Source of the DNA: Planosporangium flavigriseum | GTDB lineage: Bacteria; Actinomycetota; Actinomycetes; Mycobacteriales; Micromonosporaceae | Direction: 5' to 3' | Assembly: GCF_011947225.1 (NCBI RefSeq) | Contig: NZ_JAATVW010000009.1 | Location: 1-64,000 of the forward strand | DNA length: 64,000 nucleotides | Part shown: positions 7,732-15,181 of the stretch, piece by piece | Layout: each line of letters opens with the position of its first letter | Position numbering within the stretch: position 1 is the first letter of the stretch | The notes under the pieces: generated by a model | What the model was told of the DNA's origin: nothing | The model's database searches: none | What the model saw: only the letters and a program-made list of their open reading frames with translations | Position numbers and translations under genes: made by a program

Positions 7732-9036
7732 TTATCCGGGCAGCAGGTGGAGTTGCTGCGCCAGGTAGACGATCGAGACGCCTGCGACCAGGGCGGTGAC
7801 CGCCCAGCCGGCGGTCAGCAGGGGCCGGCCGACGGCCTGGTGGTTCATCAGTTGGGCGTTGCCGGCGACGAGGACGAGCAGCACCAGGCCGATCGGCGTG
7901 GCGACGCCGGCGATGATGCTGGCGATGAAGAGCAGCCGGATGGGGCTGATGCCGGCCAGCGCGAGGACGCTGCCCAGCACGGCGCCGGTGGCGAGGACGG
8001 CATAGAAGGCGGGTGCCTCGCGCACGGGCAGGGACAGGCCGCAGCGCCAGGCGAAGGCCGATCCGGTGGCGTAGGCGGTGGACGCCATGATCACGGGGAG
8101 GGCCAGGGCGGCGGAGGCGAGCAGGCCGATGGCGAACAGGCCACTGGCGAAGGAGCCGGCGACCGGCCGGAGCGCCTGCGCGGCCTGTTCGGCGGTCTCC
8201 GCGTGCTGGTGGTGTACGCCCAGCGTGGCGCCGCTGGCGACGAGGATGAACCAGAACACCGCGACGGCCAGCACGGTGCCCACGACCGCATCGAGTTCGC
8301 GTACGCCCACCCAGGCGCGGCTGCACCGCTCCTCGACCTGCTCGACCGTCTGCCACACGTACATGTACGTGGTCAGGGTGGTACCCAGCAGCGCCACCGC
8401 GCCGGTGACGTACTCGGGGCTCAGGTGCACCGACGGCAGGAGGCTCCCGCGCGCCACCGAGCCCCAGTGCGGGTGCGCCAGCATCGCGGCCGCGCCGTAC
8501 GCGAACAGGCACAGCAGTACGTACTTGAGCACCCGTTCGACCTCGTCGTACTTGCCGATCATCAGCAGGCCCAGCAGCGCGAGGGCCAACGGGATGACGA
8601 ACCAGGCCCCGCCGACGCCGGTCAGGATGCTCATCGCCGCCGCACCGGCCTCCAGGTCGGCGGCGATGGTCACCACGTTGACGGTCAGGATCGACCCCAG
8701 CAGCAGCACGCTCCATCGGCGACCGTAGTTGTCAGTCACCGCCTTCTCCAGGTCGCGTCCGCTGGCCATTCCCACGCGGGTGGCGAGGGTCTGCACCACC
8801 GCCAGCAGCGGAAGTAGCAGCAGCGTCAGCCACGCCAGGCCGTAGACCGTGGTGGCGCCGACGACGACCAGCGTCGCGACCGTGGTCGGGTCGGTGTCGG
8901 CCGCGCCGGCAACCACCCCCGGCCCGACCGATTTGACGTAGTCGCGCCGGCGCGGCCGCGTCGCTGGGCCGCAGCGGTTGGCCGGATACTCCGCCGGGGC
9001 GCCGCTCGCCCAGCCCGCGTCCGGCCGATCGGCCAT
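7732..9036 (-). CDS. NRAMP-family (divalent metal) transporter, atypical metal site
   Basis: A 434-residue polytopic membrane protein of about 11 helices with the NRAMP fold. Helix 1 reads GPGVVAGAADTDPTTVAT where canonical NRAMPs have the DPGN motif, so the metal-binding Asp is kept but the Asn is replaced. Helix 6 reads GTTLTTYMYVWQT, lacking the canonical MPH with its metal-selecting Met. Such replacements are known from divergent NRAMP branches, including Mg2+-transporting NRAMP-related proteins, so Mn2+/Fe2+ selectivity should not be assumed. The start ATG is preceded by GGGAG. It is convergent with the CNNM/HtpX/Spo0M operon, and Mg2+ handling would link the two (inference). Confidence 0.8.
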   Translation of the reverse strand: MADRPDAGWASGAPAEYPANRCGPATRPRRRDYVKSVGPGVVAGAADTDPTTVATLVVVGATTVYGLAWLTLLLLPLLAVVQTLATRVGMASGRDLEKAVTDNYGRRWSVLLLGSILTVNVVTIAADLEAGAAAMSILTGVGGAWFVIPLALALLGLLMIGKYDEVERVLKYVLLCLFAYGAAAMLAHPHWGSVARGSLLPSVHLSPEYVTGAVALLGTTLTTYMYVWQTVEQVEERCSRAWVGVRELDAVVGTVLAVAVFWFILVASGATLGVHHQHAETAEQAAQALRPVAGSFASGLFAIGLLASAALALPVIMASTAYATGSAFAWRCGLSLPVREAPAFYAVLATGAVLGSVLALAGISPIRLLFIASIIAGVATPIGLVLLVLVAGNAQLMNHQAVGRPLLTAGWAVTALVAGVSIVYLAQQLHLLPG

Positions 9037-9243
9037 CTGACCCGCCAGCTCCCTTTGTTCAAGACGATGGCACCCGATCTACTTACCGGGACAGGCCATG
9101 TCGAAACGGATCGAGGCCGGCGGTGGTTCCCCGCCATACCGGGCTCGCATCCTTACCCGAGCCTTACGTGGGCTTTGTGGAAAGTAAGCATCTTGTCGGC
9201 AGGCTGGGAGTCGAGCACGCGGACTTCGAGGGAGCACCTACCC

Positions 9244-9429
9244 ATGAAACGGATCCACAAGATGCTCGCCGTGGGCGCGGTCGTGGTCGGGCTGTTCGGT
9301 CCAGGCGCCACCGCCGCCACGGCGGCCACCCCGCATCCGTCGCCGAAACCCACCAAGACCGCGACCTCCCCTGCGGCCGACGTCCAGCCCCTGACCGGGA
9401 AGACACCACACCCCAGCCCGTCGAGGTAG
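9244..9429 (+). CDS. Small secreted Pro/Ser/Thr-rich peptide, unknown function
   Basis: A 61-codon gene with a convincing ribosome binding site (GAGGGAG at 9228-9234). The product begins MKRIHKMLAVGAVVVGLFG, a classical Sec signal peptide with likely cleavage after an Ala-rich ATAATAA stretch. It leaves a mature tail of only about 33 residues dominated by Pro, Ser, Thr and Lys, in which TPHPSP occurs twice. No known domain is recognised. It lies 120 bp upstream of a two-component system in the same orientation. It could be an exported peptide sensed or regulated by that system, but nothing in the sequence proves a link. Confidence 0.6.
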   Translation: MKRIHKMLAVGAVVVGLFGPGATAATAATPHPSPKPTKTATSPAADVQPLTGKTPHPSPSR

Positions 9430-9548
9430 CGCACCTGCCACCGCGGGACATCAGGCACCGGGCCCGGCAGCACCGCGCCGGGCCCGGGCGCCCCGGAGAG
9501 TTGCCGCGGCGTGCGCACATCCCGACGCAGTAGCGGGATGATGGCAGC

Positions 9549-10247
9549 ATGGGTCCGCAAGCCCTGCGCAAGGGGCTGGTGCTCGTCGTCGAGGATGAGC
9601 GTCCGATCGCCAACCTGGTCGGGCTGTACCTGACCCGCGACGGTTTCGACGTTCACGTCGAACACGACGGCGTGGCCGGTCTCGCCGCAACACGCAAACT
9701 CCGGCCGGTCGCCTGCATTCTCGACATCGCCTTGCCGGGTATGGACGGCACGGACGTGTGCCGGCGGATGCGCGAGGACGGCGACTGGACGCCGGTCATC
9801 TTCTTGACCGTGCGCGACGGCGAGATAGATCGGGTGCTCGGGCTGGAGCTCGGCGCGGACGACTACGTCACCAAACCGTTCAGCCCCCGCGAGCTGGTCG
9901 CGCGGGTCAAGGCGCTGCTGCGCCGCGCCGCCGGGCCGCCCGAGGGCGACCGGGTACGGCAGCTCGGGCCGATCATGCTGGACCCGGGCCGGCGGGAAGT
10001 GCTCGTGGACGGCGCCCCGGTGAGCCTCACCCCGACCGAGTTCGACCTGCTCGGGCACCTCATGGCCCGGCCGGGGCGGGTGTTCAGCCGCGAGGAGCTG
10101 CTCGCTTCGGTCTGGGGGTACGCCGCGCACGCCGGCACGCGTACGGTCGACGTCCACGTGGCGCAGCTGCGCGGGAAGCTCGGCGCCGCCGCCGCCTGGA
10201 TCCGCACGGCCCGGGGCGTCGGCTACGCCGCGGAGGACCGGCATTGA
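9549..10247 (+). CDS. OmpR/PhoB-family response regulator
   Basis: A 232-residue DNA-binding response regulator. The receiver domain (about 8-125) has the acidic pair in VVEDERP, the phospho-acceptor Asp59 in ILDIALPGMDG and the conserved Lys in YVTKPFSP. The winged-helix effector domain (about 140-230) has the family pattern LTPTEFDLLGHLMARPGRVFSREELL. It is followed with a 3-bp overlap (the kinase TTG at 10244-10246 and the stop at 10245-10247) by its cognate histidine kinase, whose Shine-Dalgarno lies inside this gene. The ATG at 9549 is chosen for its fit to the receiver domain. Target genes cannot be deduced. Confidence 0.92.
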   Translation: MGPQALRKGLVLVVEDERPIANLVGLYLTRDGFDVHVEHDGVAGLAATRKLRPVACILDIALPGMDGTDVCRRMREDGDWTPVIFLTVRDGEIDRVLGLELGADDYVTKPFSPRELVARVKALLRRAAGPPEGDRVRQLGPIMLDPGRREVLVDGAPVSLTPTEFDLLGHLMARPGRVFSREELLASVWGYAAHAGTRTVDVHVAQLRGKLGAAAAWIRTARGVGYAAEDRH

Positions 10248-11323
10248 CGCGTACCTTCTCCGCCCGGGCGATCCTGGCCAACCGGCAGTCCCGGCAGGGC
10301 CGCGAGGTGTACCTGGTCCGCCAGGGCGTTGCAGCCACGAACGGCAACGGCGTCGTCCTGACCACTCCGGCGGTCACCGCGTCGGCCGCGCTGGCGTTCG
10401 GCAACCTCTGGGTCGGGCTCCTCGCCGGCCTGGGTGCCGGGATCGCCGCCGGTGTGCTGCTGAGACGGTTGGTGGTGACCCCGATCCGGGAAGCGGCAGC
10501 GGCGGCCGCGCGGTTGGGCAGCGGGGACCGTACGGTACGGCTGGCCGCCCGGCACGTGGGCGAGGTCGCTGAACTGTCCACGGCGTTCAACCAGCTCGCG
10601 GCGGACCTGGCTACGAGTGAGAGGCGCCAGCGCGACTTCCTGCTGTCGGTCTCCCACGATCTGCGTACGCCGCTGACGACCATCCGCGGCTACGCCGAGG
10701 CGCTCGCCGACGGAGTCGTCGACGCCGCCGGCGCGCCCACGGCCGGCCGGACGATCCTCGACGAGGCCGATCGGCTCGATCGCCTCGTCTCCGACCTGCT
10801 CGTACTGGCCCGGCTGGAGGCCGCGGACCTGCCGGTCGAGCTGACGCGGGTGGATCTGGTCGAGCTGATCGAAGCGGCGGACCGGGCGTGGCGACCCCGC
10901 TGCGCCGCAGCCGCCGTGGCGCTTCGTGCCGACCTGCCGGGCGGTCGCGTCGTCGTGCGTACCGATCCGGGACGTATTCGCCAGGTCGTGGATGGCCTGT
11001 GCGAGAACGCGCTGCGGGCCACGCCGCCCGGAGGTCCGCTGGTGCTGGCAGTACGGGCCGGCCCGGACGGCGGGATCGTCGAGGTACGAGACGGCGGTCC
11101 CGGCTTCACCGACGACGACCTGGTGGTCGCGTTCGAACGGGGCGCCCTCTACCAGCGCTATCACGGCGTACGCAAAGCCGGCGGCGGGTTCGGGCTGGCG
11201 CTGGCCGCGCGGCTGGTACGGCGCCTCGGCGGCGGGATCGAAGCCGGCCACGCCCCGGAGGGCGGCGCGCGGTTCGCCGTCACCCTCCCGTATGACGAAC
11301 CACTGCGGGGTGTGAGCAGATGA
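10244..11323 (+). CDS. Sensor histidine kinase with reduced sensor region
   Basis: A 359-residue membrane histidine kinase, partner of the preceding regulator. The TTG start at 10244 overlaps the regulator stop and sits 7 nt after GGAGG (10232-10236). Order: short cytoplasmic-looking N-terminus, one hydrophobic region (about 37-75), HAMP (about 73-125), DHp with the phospho-His138 in SHDLRTPL, then HATPase with CENALRATPPGG (N box), RDGGPGF (G1) and GGGFGLALA (G2). Canonical relatives have an N-terminal membrane helix and an extracytoplasmic loop before the HAMP-proximal helix. Here the corresponding stretch (about residues 14-36) is short and polar, so the external sensor is minimal or lost. 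It may sense through the membrane or be constitutive. Confidence 0.85.
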   Translation: MTRTFSARAILANRQSRQGREVYLVRQGVAATNGNGVVLTTPAVTASAALAFGNLWVGLLAGLGAGIAAGVLLRRLVVTPIREAAAAAARLGSGDRTVRLAARHVGEVAELSTAFNQLAADLATSERRQRDFLLSVSHDLRTPLTTIRGYAEALADGVVDAAGAPTAGRTILDEADRLDRLVSDLLVLARLEAADLPVELTRVDLVELIEAADRAWRPRCAAAAVALRADLPGGRVVVRTDPGRIRQVVDGLCENALRATPPGGPLVLAVRAGPDGGIVEVRDGGPGFTDDDLVVAFERGALYQRYHGVRKAGGGFGLALAARLVRRLGGGIEAGHAPEGGARFAVTLPYDEPLRGVSR

Positions 11324-11417
11324 TCGCGTTGCGCGGGCGTGCCGCCGGCCGGTGCTGGCGGGGGCCGGGTACCCTAACCGGACCCGCTTGCCCGCAGCCG
11401 TTTGGAGAGTGCCAGTC

Positions 11418-11780
11418 ATGACGTCGGACCATGGCTGGGTCGAGCCGGTCGACGCCAGCGACCCCGCCGCCCAGCGTGACGATCTTGAGCATTGGCTGCA
11501 GGGCATCCGCACCGACCTGGCCGACAGCCCAGCCGAATGGCTGGACGATGTCAGTGTCGGCGGCGGCGCCGGCATCAGCGACGGCGCTGAAGTGCTGCCC
11601 GATGTCACGGTGCCCCGCGCCTTCGATGCGCTGGCCGCGCTTGAGCCGCAGGACGAGCCCGAGCCGCGGGACGAGCCCGAGCCGCAGGACGAGCCCGAGT
11701 CGCAGGACGAGCCCGAGTCGCAGGACGAGCCCGAGCCGCAGGGCGAGCAGCCGGTCGGGCGCCACCGCGCCGCGGACTGA
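11418..11780 (+). CDS. Acidic repeat protein, unknown function
   Basis: A 120-residue protein not recognised as any family. Residues 1-75 look globular and acidic (DDLEHWLQGIRTDLADSPAEWLD region). Residues about 76-111 are six tandem hexapeptides of the type EPQDEP, encoded by 18-bp DNA repeats, and a short RHRAAD tail closes it. No signal peptide or membrane segment. The ATG at 11418 follows TTGGAGAG. An upstream in-frame ATG (11352) has no such site. A large hairpin follows the stop. It lies downstream of the two-component pair but with its own spacing of about 95 bp. Confidence 0.65.
   Translation: MTSDHGWVEPVDASDPAAQRDDLEHWLQGIRTDLADSPAEWLDDVSVGGGAGISDGAEVLPDVTVPRAFDALAALEPQDEPEPRDEPEPQDEPESQDEPESQDEPEPQGEQPVGRHRAAD
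11643..11750 (+). repeat. Six tandem 18-bp repeats inside the acidic-repeat gene
   Basis: Units of GAGCCGCAGGACGAGCCC repeat six times with few substitutions (C/T at position 4, A/G at position 9 or 11). They encode EPQDEP-type hexapeptides, so copy-number change keeps the reading frame. Confidence 0.9.
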
Positions 11781-11791
11781 ATTCTTCACTT

Positions 11792-11844
11792 CACGATCGT
11801 GGCGGCTTTTCCGTGCCAGAACACGGAAAGCCGCCACGATCGTG
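11792..11844. terminator. Long near-perfect inverted repeat, probable terminator
   Basis: Arms of 24 and 23 nt pair completely except for one bulged T, around a 6-nt loop. Each arm begins with the self-complementary decamer CACGATCGTG. It lies 12 bp after the acidic-repeat gene stop and about 110 bp before the MFS gene, so it should end transcription of the former. It may also belong to a dispersed intergenic repeat family. Confidence 0.65.
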
Positions 11845-11956
11845 GTTATGAGGATGGTTGGCGCGTCGTGGCGGGAAGCCCGTTTCACTGTTGTCGAGAG
11901 TGATGCATACTACGTGCGCGTATCTTCGCACAGAGTACGATCATGGTAGGTAGCTC

Positions 11957-13249
11957 ATGACAAGCGCGATATCGGCACAAAACCGTCAGAGGGCCTCATC
12001 CTGGGTTTTGCCGTTGTGCTGGTTAGCCGTCCTCTTGGACGGCTTCGATCTCGTCGTTCTCGGGACCGTGATGCCGTCCCTGCTCAAGTACAAACAGTGG
12101 GACCTCAACCCCGGTTCGGCTTCCCTCATCGCCACGGTCGGCCTCATCGGCATGACCATCGGCGCCGTCACCATCGGCGCGATCACCGACATCATCGGCC
12201 GTCGTAAGGCCCTGCTGATCGCGGTGGTCAGCTTCTCCGTGTTCACCCTGCTGTGCGCGGTCGCCCCGTCGCCGGAGATCTTCAGCCTGCTCCGCTTCCT
12301 CGCCGGGCTCGGCCTGGGCGGCTGCCTGCCGACCGCGATCGCGCTGGTCACCGAGTACTCCCGGCGGGAGCGCAGTGGCAGCGCCACGACCACGCTGATG
12401 ACCGGCTACCACGTGGGCGCGGTCCTCACGGCGCTGCTCGGGATCGAAGTGATCGAACGGTACGGCTGGCAGACGATGTTCGTCATCGGCGCAGCGCCGG
12501 CACTGGTGATCGTGCCGCTGATGCTGCGCTACCTGCCCGAGTCGGAGTCCTTCCTCGCGGCGCGGGCCGCGGCCGCCAACGGCACCGCCGCTCCAGCGGC
12601 GAGTACCGGCAAGCGCGCCGTGGCGACCCTGTTCCAGGGCGGGATGGCGCGGTCCACGCTGGCGTTCTGGGTGACCTCCTTCATGGGTCTGCTGCTCGTC
12701 TACGGGCTCAACACCTGGTTGCCGCAGATCATGCGATCGGCCGGTTACCAGCTGGGTGAGGCGCTGGTCCTGCTGCTCATCCTCAACGTCGGCGCGGTGA
12801 TCGGGCTCCTCGTCGCCGGTCGGGTCGCCGACCGCAACGGCATCCGCCGCTCCACGATCGCCTGGTTCGCCGCGGCGGCCGTGTTCCTCGCCGCGCTCAG
12901 CATCAAGCTGCCGACCATCGGCCTCTACATCAGCGTGCTGCTCGCCGGCATCTTCGTGTTCAGCGCCCAGGTGCTCGTGTACGCGTACGTCGGCCGGGCG
13001 TACCCGGCGGCGGGCCGCGCCACCGCGTTGGGTGGCTCCGCGGGGGTCGGCCGCATCGGCGCGATCTGCGGTCCGATCGTGGGTGGCTGGCTGCTCACCG
13101 CGGGCCTCGCGTACCCGTGGGGCTTCTACGTGTTCGGCGGGGTGGCGGCGATCGGCGCCATCGCCGTGTCCATCGCCGCCAAGCCGTCCGCCGACGACCA
13201 GGTCGGTGCGGCTGTGGACCAGCAGGGAATCGCTGAGGCCACCGCCTGA
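11957..13249 (+). CDS. MFS transporter, aromatic acid:H+ symporter (AAHS) type
   Basis: A 430-residue, 12-helix major facilitator. The first helix carries the diagnostic DGFD motif of the PcaK/BenK/MhpT branch (WLAVLLDGFDLVVLG), and loop 2-3 has GAITDIIGRRKAL. It probably imports an aromatic or related organic acid with protons. The ATG is preceded by GGTAGGTAG. Just upstream, a GTGCG-N8-CGCAC dyad at 11914-11931 could be an operator. No catabolic gene is adjacent, but the window holds an aromatic-type ALDH and a flavin monooxygenase elsewhere. A perfect terminator follows. Confidence 0.88.
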   Translation: MTSAISAQNRQRASSWVLPLCWLAVLLDGFDLVVLGTVMPSLLKYKQWDLNPGSASLIATVGLIGMTIGAVTIGAITDIIGRRKALLIAVVSFSVFTLLCAVAPSPEIFSLLRFLAGLGLGGCLPTAIALVTEYSRRERSGSATTTLMTGYHVGAVLTALLGIEVIERYGWQTMFVIGAAPALVIVPLMLRYLPESESFLAARAAAANGTAAPAASTGKRAVATLFQGGMARSTLAFWVTSFMGLLLVYGLNTWLPQIMRSAGYQLGEALVLLLILNVGAVIGLLVAGRVADRNGIRRSTIAWFAAAAVFLAALSIKLPTIGLYISVLLAGIFVFSAQVLVYAYVGRAYPAAGRATALGGSAGVGRIGAICGPIVGGWLLTAGLAYPWGFYVFGGVAAIGAIAVSIAAKPSADDQVGAAVDQQGIAEATA

Positions 13250-13259
13250 CGGACCAACA

Positions 13260-13301
13260 AGATCAGAGGGCGTACCCGTCGACGGGTACGCCCTCTGATC
13301 T
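13260..13301. terminator. Perfect 42-nt palindromic terminator
   Basis: Two 21-nt arms (AGATCAGAGGGCGTACCCGTC and complement) meet without a spacer; the hairpin is followed by TTTCTT on the plus strand. It separates the MFS gene from the convergent binding-protein gene and can serve both. Confidence 0.85.
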
Positions 13302-13321
13302 TTCTTGGAGCTCGGAAGTTG

Positions 13322-15031
13322 CTACCGCTTCCGCGGGCCCCACTCCTGCACGTTGTAGGTCGGTCCGAAACTGGTTGCGTTGTCGCGGATGTTCGCGAAG
13401 CGGCCGTTGACGGCGAGCAGCGTCGGGTTCTGGAACAGCGGCAGCACATAGGCGTCGCCGGCCATGATCTGGTCCGCCTGGTTGAGCAGGTCGGCGGCCT
13501 TGGCCGCGTCGGTCTCGGTCGCCGCCTGCCGCAGGAGCCTGTCGCTGGCGTCGTTCTGCCAGCCACCGAAGTTGCCGCCGCCGTCGCTGGCCCAGCTCTG
13601 CAGCGCGTTGCCGACCGGGAACGGGTTGCCGGTCCAGGCGAACAGGATCAGGTCGAAGTCGCCCCCGGTGAGCGCGGTGCCGAAATCGGTGACCGGCACG
13701 ATCTTGACGGTGATCCCCAGCTGGCCGAGCTGACCCTGGATCAGTTCGGCGATCTGCGCCCGCATGCTGTTACCCGCCGCATAGGTCACCCGCAGGGTGA
13801 CCGGCGCCCCGGCGGGGGTCTTCAGGGCGCTGCCGACATCGCGGTAGCCGGCGTCGGTGAGCAGCTTCCGTGCCTTGGCCACGTCGCCGGCTCCCTGGCC
13901 GGTGGGGGTGACCACGTCACGATAGCTGGGCTGGCCGGGCACGAAGTTGTGGCTTCCCAGCGCGGGGGTGTCCGCGAGGACCTGGCCGACGGTCTTGCTG
14001 ATGATCGCCTTGCGGTCGATCGCGGTGAAGACCGCCCGCCGCAGCTGACCGTCGGACAGCAGCGGGTTCTTCAGGTTGAGGTCGAGGTGCTCCCAGCTGA
14101 GGCCCTTGCCCACGGTGTACTGCACCGACGGCTCCGCCTTGACGGAGTTGACCAGATCCGCCGTGGGGCGCGGGTAGATCGCCTGGACCTCGTTGTTGCG
14201 CAGCGCGGAGAGCTCAGCGGTCTGATCGGTGATGATCCGGAACACCAGTCGGTCGAGCGCCGGCTGGACCTTCCCGTACCAGCGCGGGTTGGGCACCTCC
14301 GTCACCGCGACGTCGGGCTCGTACCCGGAGATCTTGTACGGGCCGCCGGAAAAGGTCGGCGGATTGGCGTTGAACCACTTCCAGGAGGCGGCCAGGGCGC
14401 CGTGCGCGCGCGCCACGTGCGCCGGGTACAGGCTGGTGAACAGCGACTTCCAGTCGGCGAACGTTGGCTGGAACGTGACCGTCACGGTCTTGCCCCCGTC
14501 GCTCTGGGACAGCGAGGCGATCTGGTCGTAGCCGGCGGTGGACGCCGCGGAGCAGTCCGGGCAGTCCTTGCCGTTCTGCGTCTGCCAGGCGTACGCGAAG
14601 TCGTCGCCGCTGATCGGTGTGCCGTCGTCCCAGACCGCGCGCGACTGGATGCGGTATACCACGGTCTGCGGGCTGGTCGCGGTCTGCTCGGCAGATACCA
14701 GCAGGTCGCTGTTGACCCGGACGGACAGGTCGGGGTAGGCGATGAACGCCGACGGCAGGACGCCGGCGAGCACCTGCGTGGACTCGAAGCTGTTGGCGTC
14801 GGCGTCGGCGAGATTCCAGCCGTTGATCGGTTTCTCGACGGCGTAGGTCAGGGTCCCGCCGCGGGTGGTCGGACCGCTGTTGCAGTCGTTGGGGTGCTGC
14901 ACGCATCCGGCGAAGGATGCCGATCCTCCCACGGCCGGCGCGTTGGCTTTGGCGCCTCCGCAGCCGGCTGCCGACATCAGTGCCACCGCCGTGAGCACGG
15001 CTACGCGGACCAGGTGTTTTCTTGTGGCCAT
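13322..15031 (-). CDS. ABC transporter substrate-binding lipoprotein, peptide/nickel (family 5) type
   Basis: A 569-residue exported lipoprotein. The N-terminus MATRKHLVRVAVLTAVALMS ends in the lipobox SAAGC, so it is anchored outside the membrane after lipidation. The mature part has the SBP_bac_5 pattern: RGGTLTYAVEKP at the start of the fold, VVYRIQSRAVWDDGTPISGDDFAYAW, and many Trp/Tyr-rich ligand segments. Such proteins bind oligopeptides or similar solutes. No permease or ATPase gene is next to it, so it is an orphan receptor that may feed a transporter elsewhere. The ATG at 15031 is chosen for the GGGAGGAT just before it and because it opens the signal peptide. Confidence 0.87.
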   Translation of the reverse strand: MATRKHLVRVAVLTAVALMSAAGCGGAKANAPAVGGSASFAGCVQHPNDCNSGPTTRGGTLTYAVEKPINGWNLADADANSFESTQVLAGVLPSAFIAYPDLSVRVNSDLLVSAEQTATSPQTVVYRIQSRAVWDDGTPISGDDFAYAWQTQNGKDCPDCSAASTAGYDQIASLSQSDGGKTVTVTFQPTFADWKSLFTSLYPAHVARAHGALAASWKWFNANPPTFSGGPYKISGYEPDVAVTEVPNPRWYGKVQPALDRLVFRIITDQTAELSALRNNEVQAIYPRPTADLVNSVKAEPSVQYTVGKGLSWEHLDLNLKNPLLSDGQLRRAVFTAIDRKAIISKTVGQVLADTPALGSHNFVPGQPSYRDVVTPTGQGAGDVAKARKLLTDAGYRDVGSALKTPAGAPVTLRVTYAAGNSMRAQIAELIQGQLGQLGITVKIVPVTDFGTALTGGDFDLILFAWTGNPFPVGNALQSWASDGGGNFGGWQNDASDRLLRQAATETDAAKAADLLNQADQIMAGDAYVLPLFQNPTLLAVNGRFANIRDNATSFGPTYNVQEWGPRKR

Positions 15032-15181
15032 TTCTATCCTCCCGGCACCCGTGCGGCGTAGGGGGCAGACTGCCGACAGGGGTCCATCAGTACCCATCGG
15101 GAGGGAGAGCGGTGGCCTGAGCCGCTAGGGCAGTGGTACGTGCCACAGCGACATCGACCGGCGAGGAAAGCGGCCTGCCCG

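Noticed and set aside
6398-8716. 772-codon minus-strand frame spanning Spo0M-like and NRAMP genes
   Set aside because: It crosses a strong terminator and antiparallel real genes; low-complexity product with no recognisable fold.
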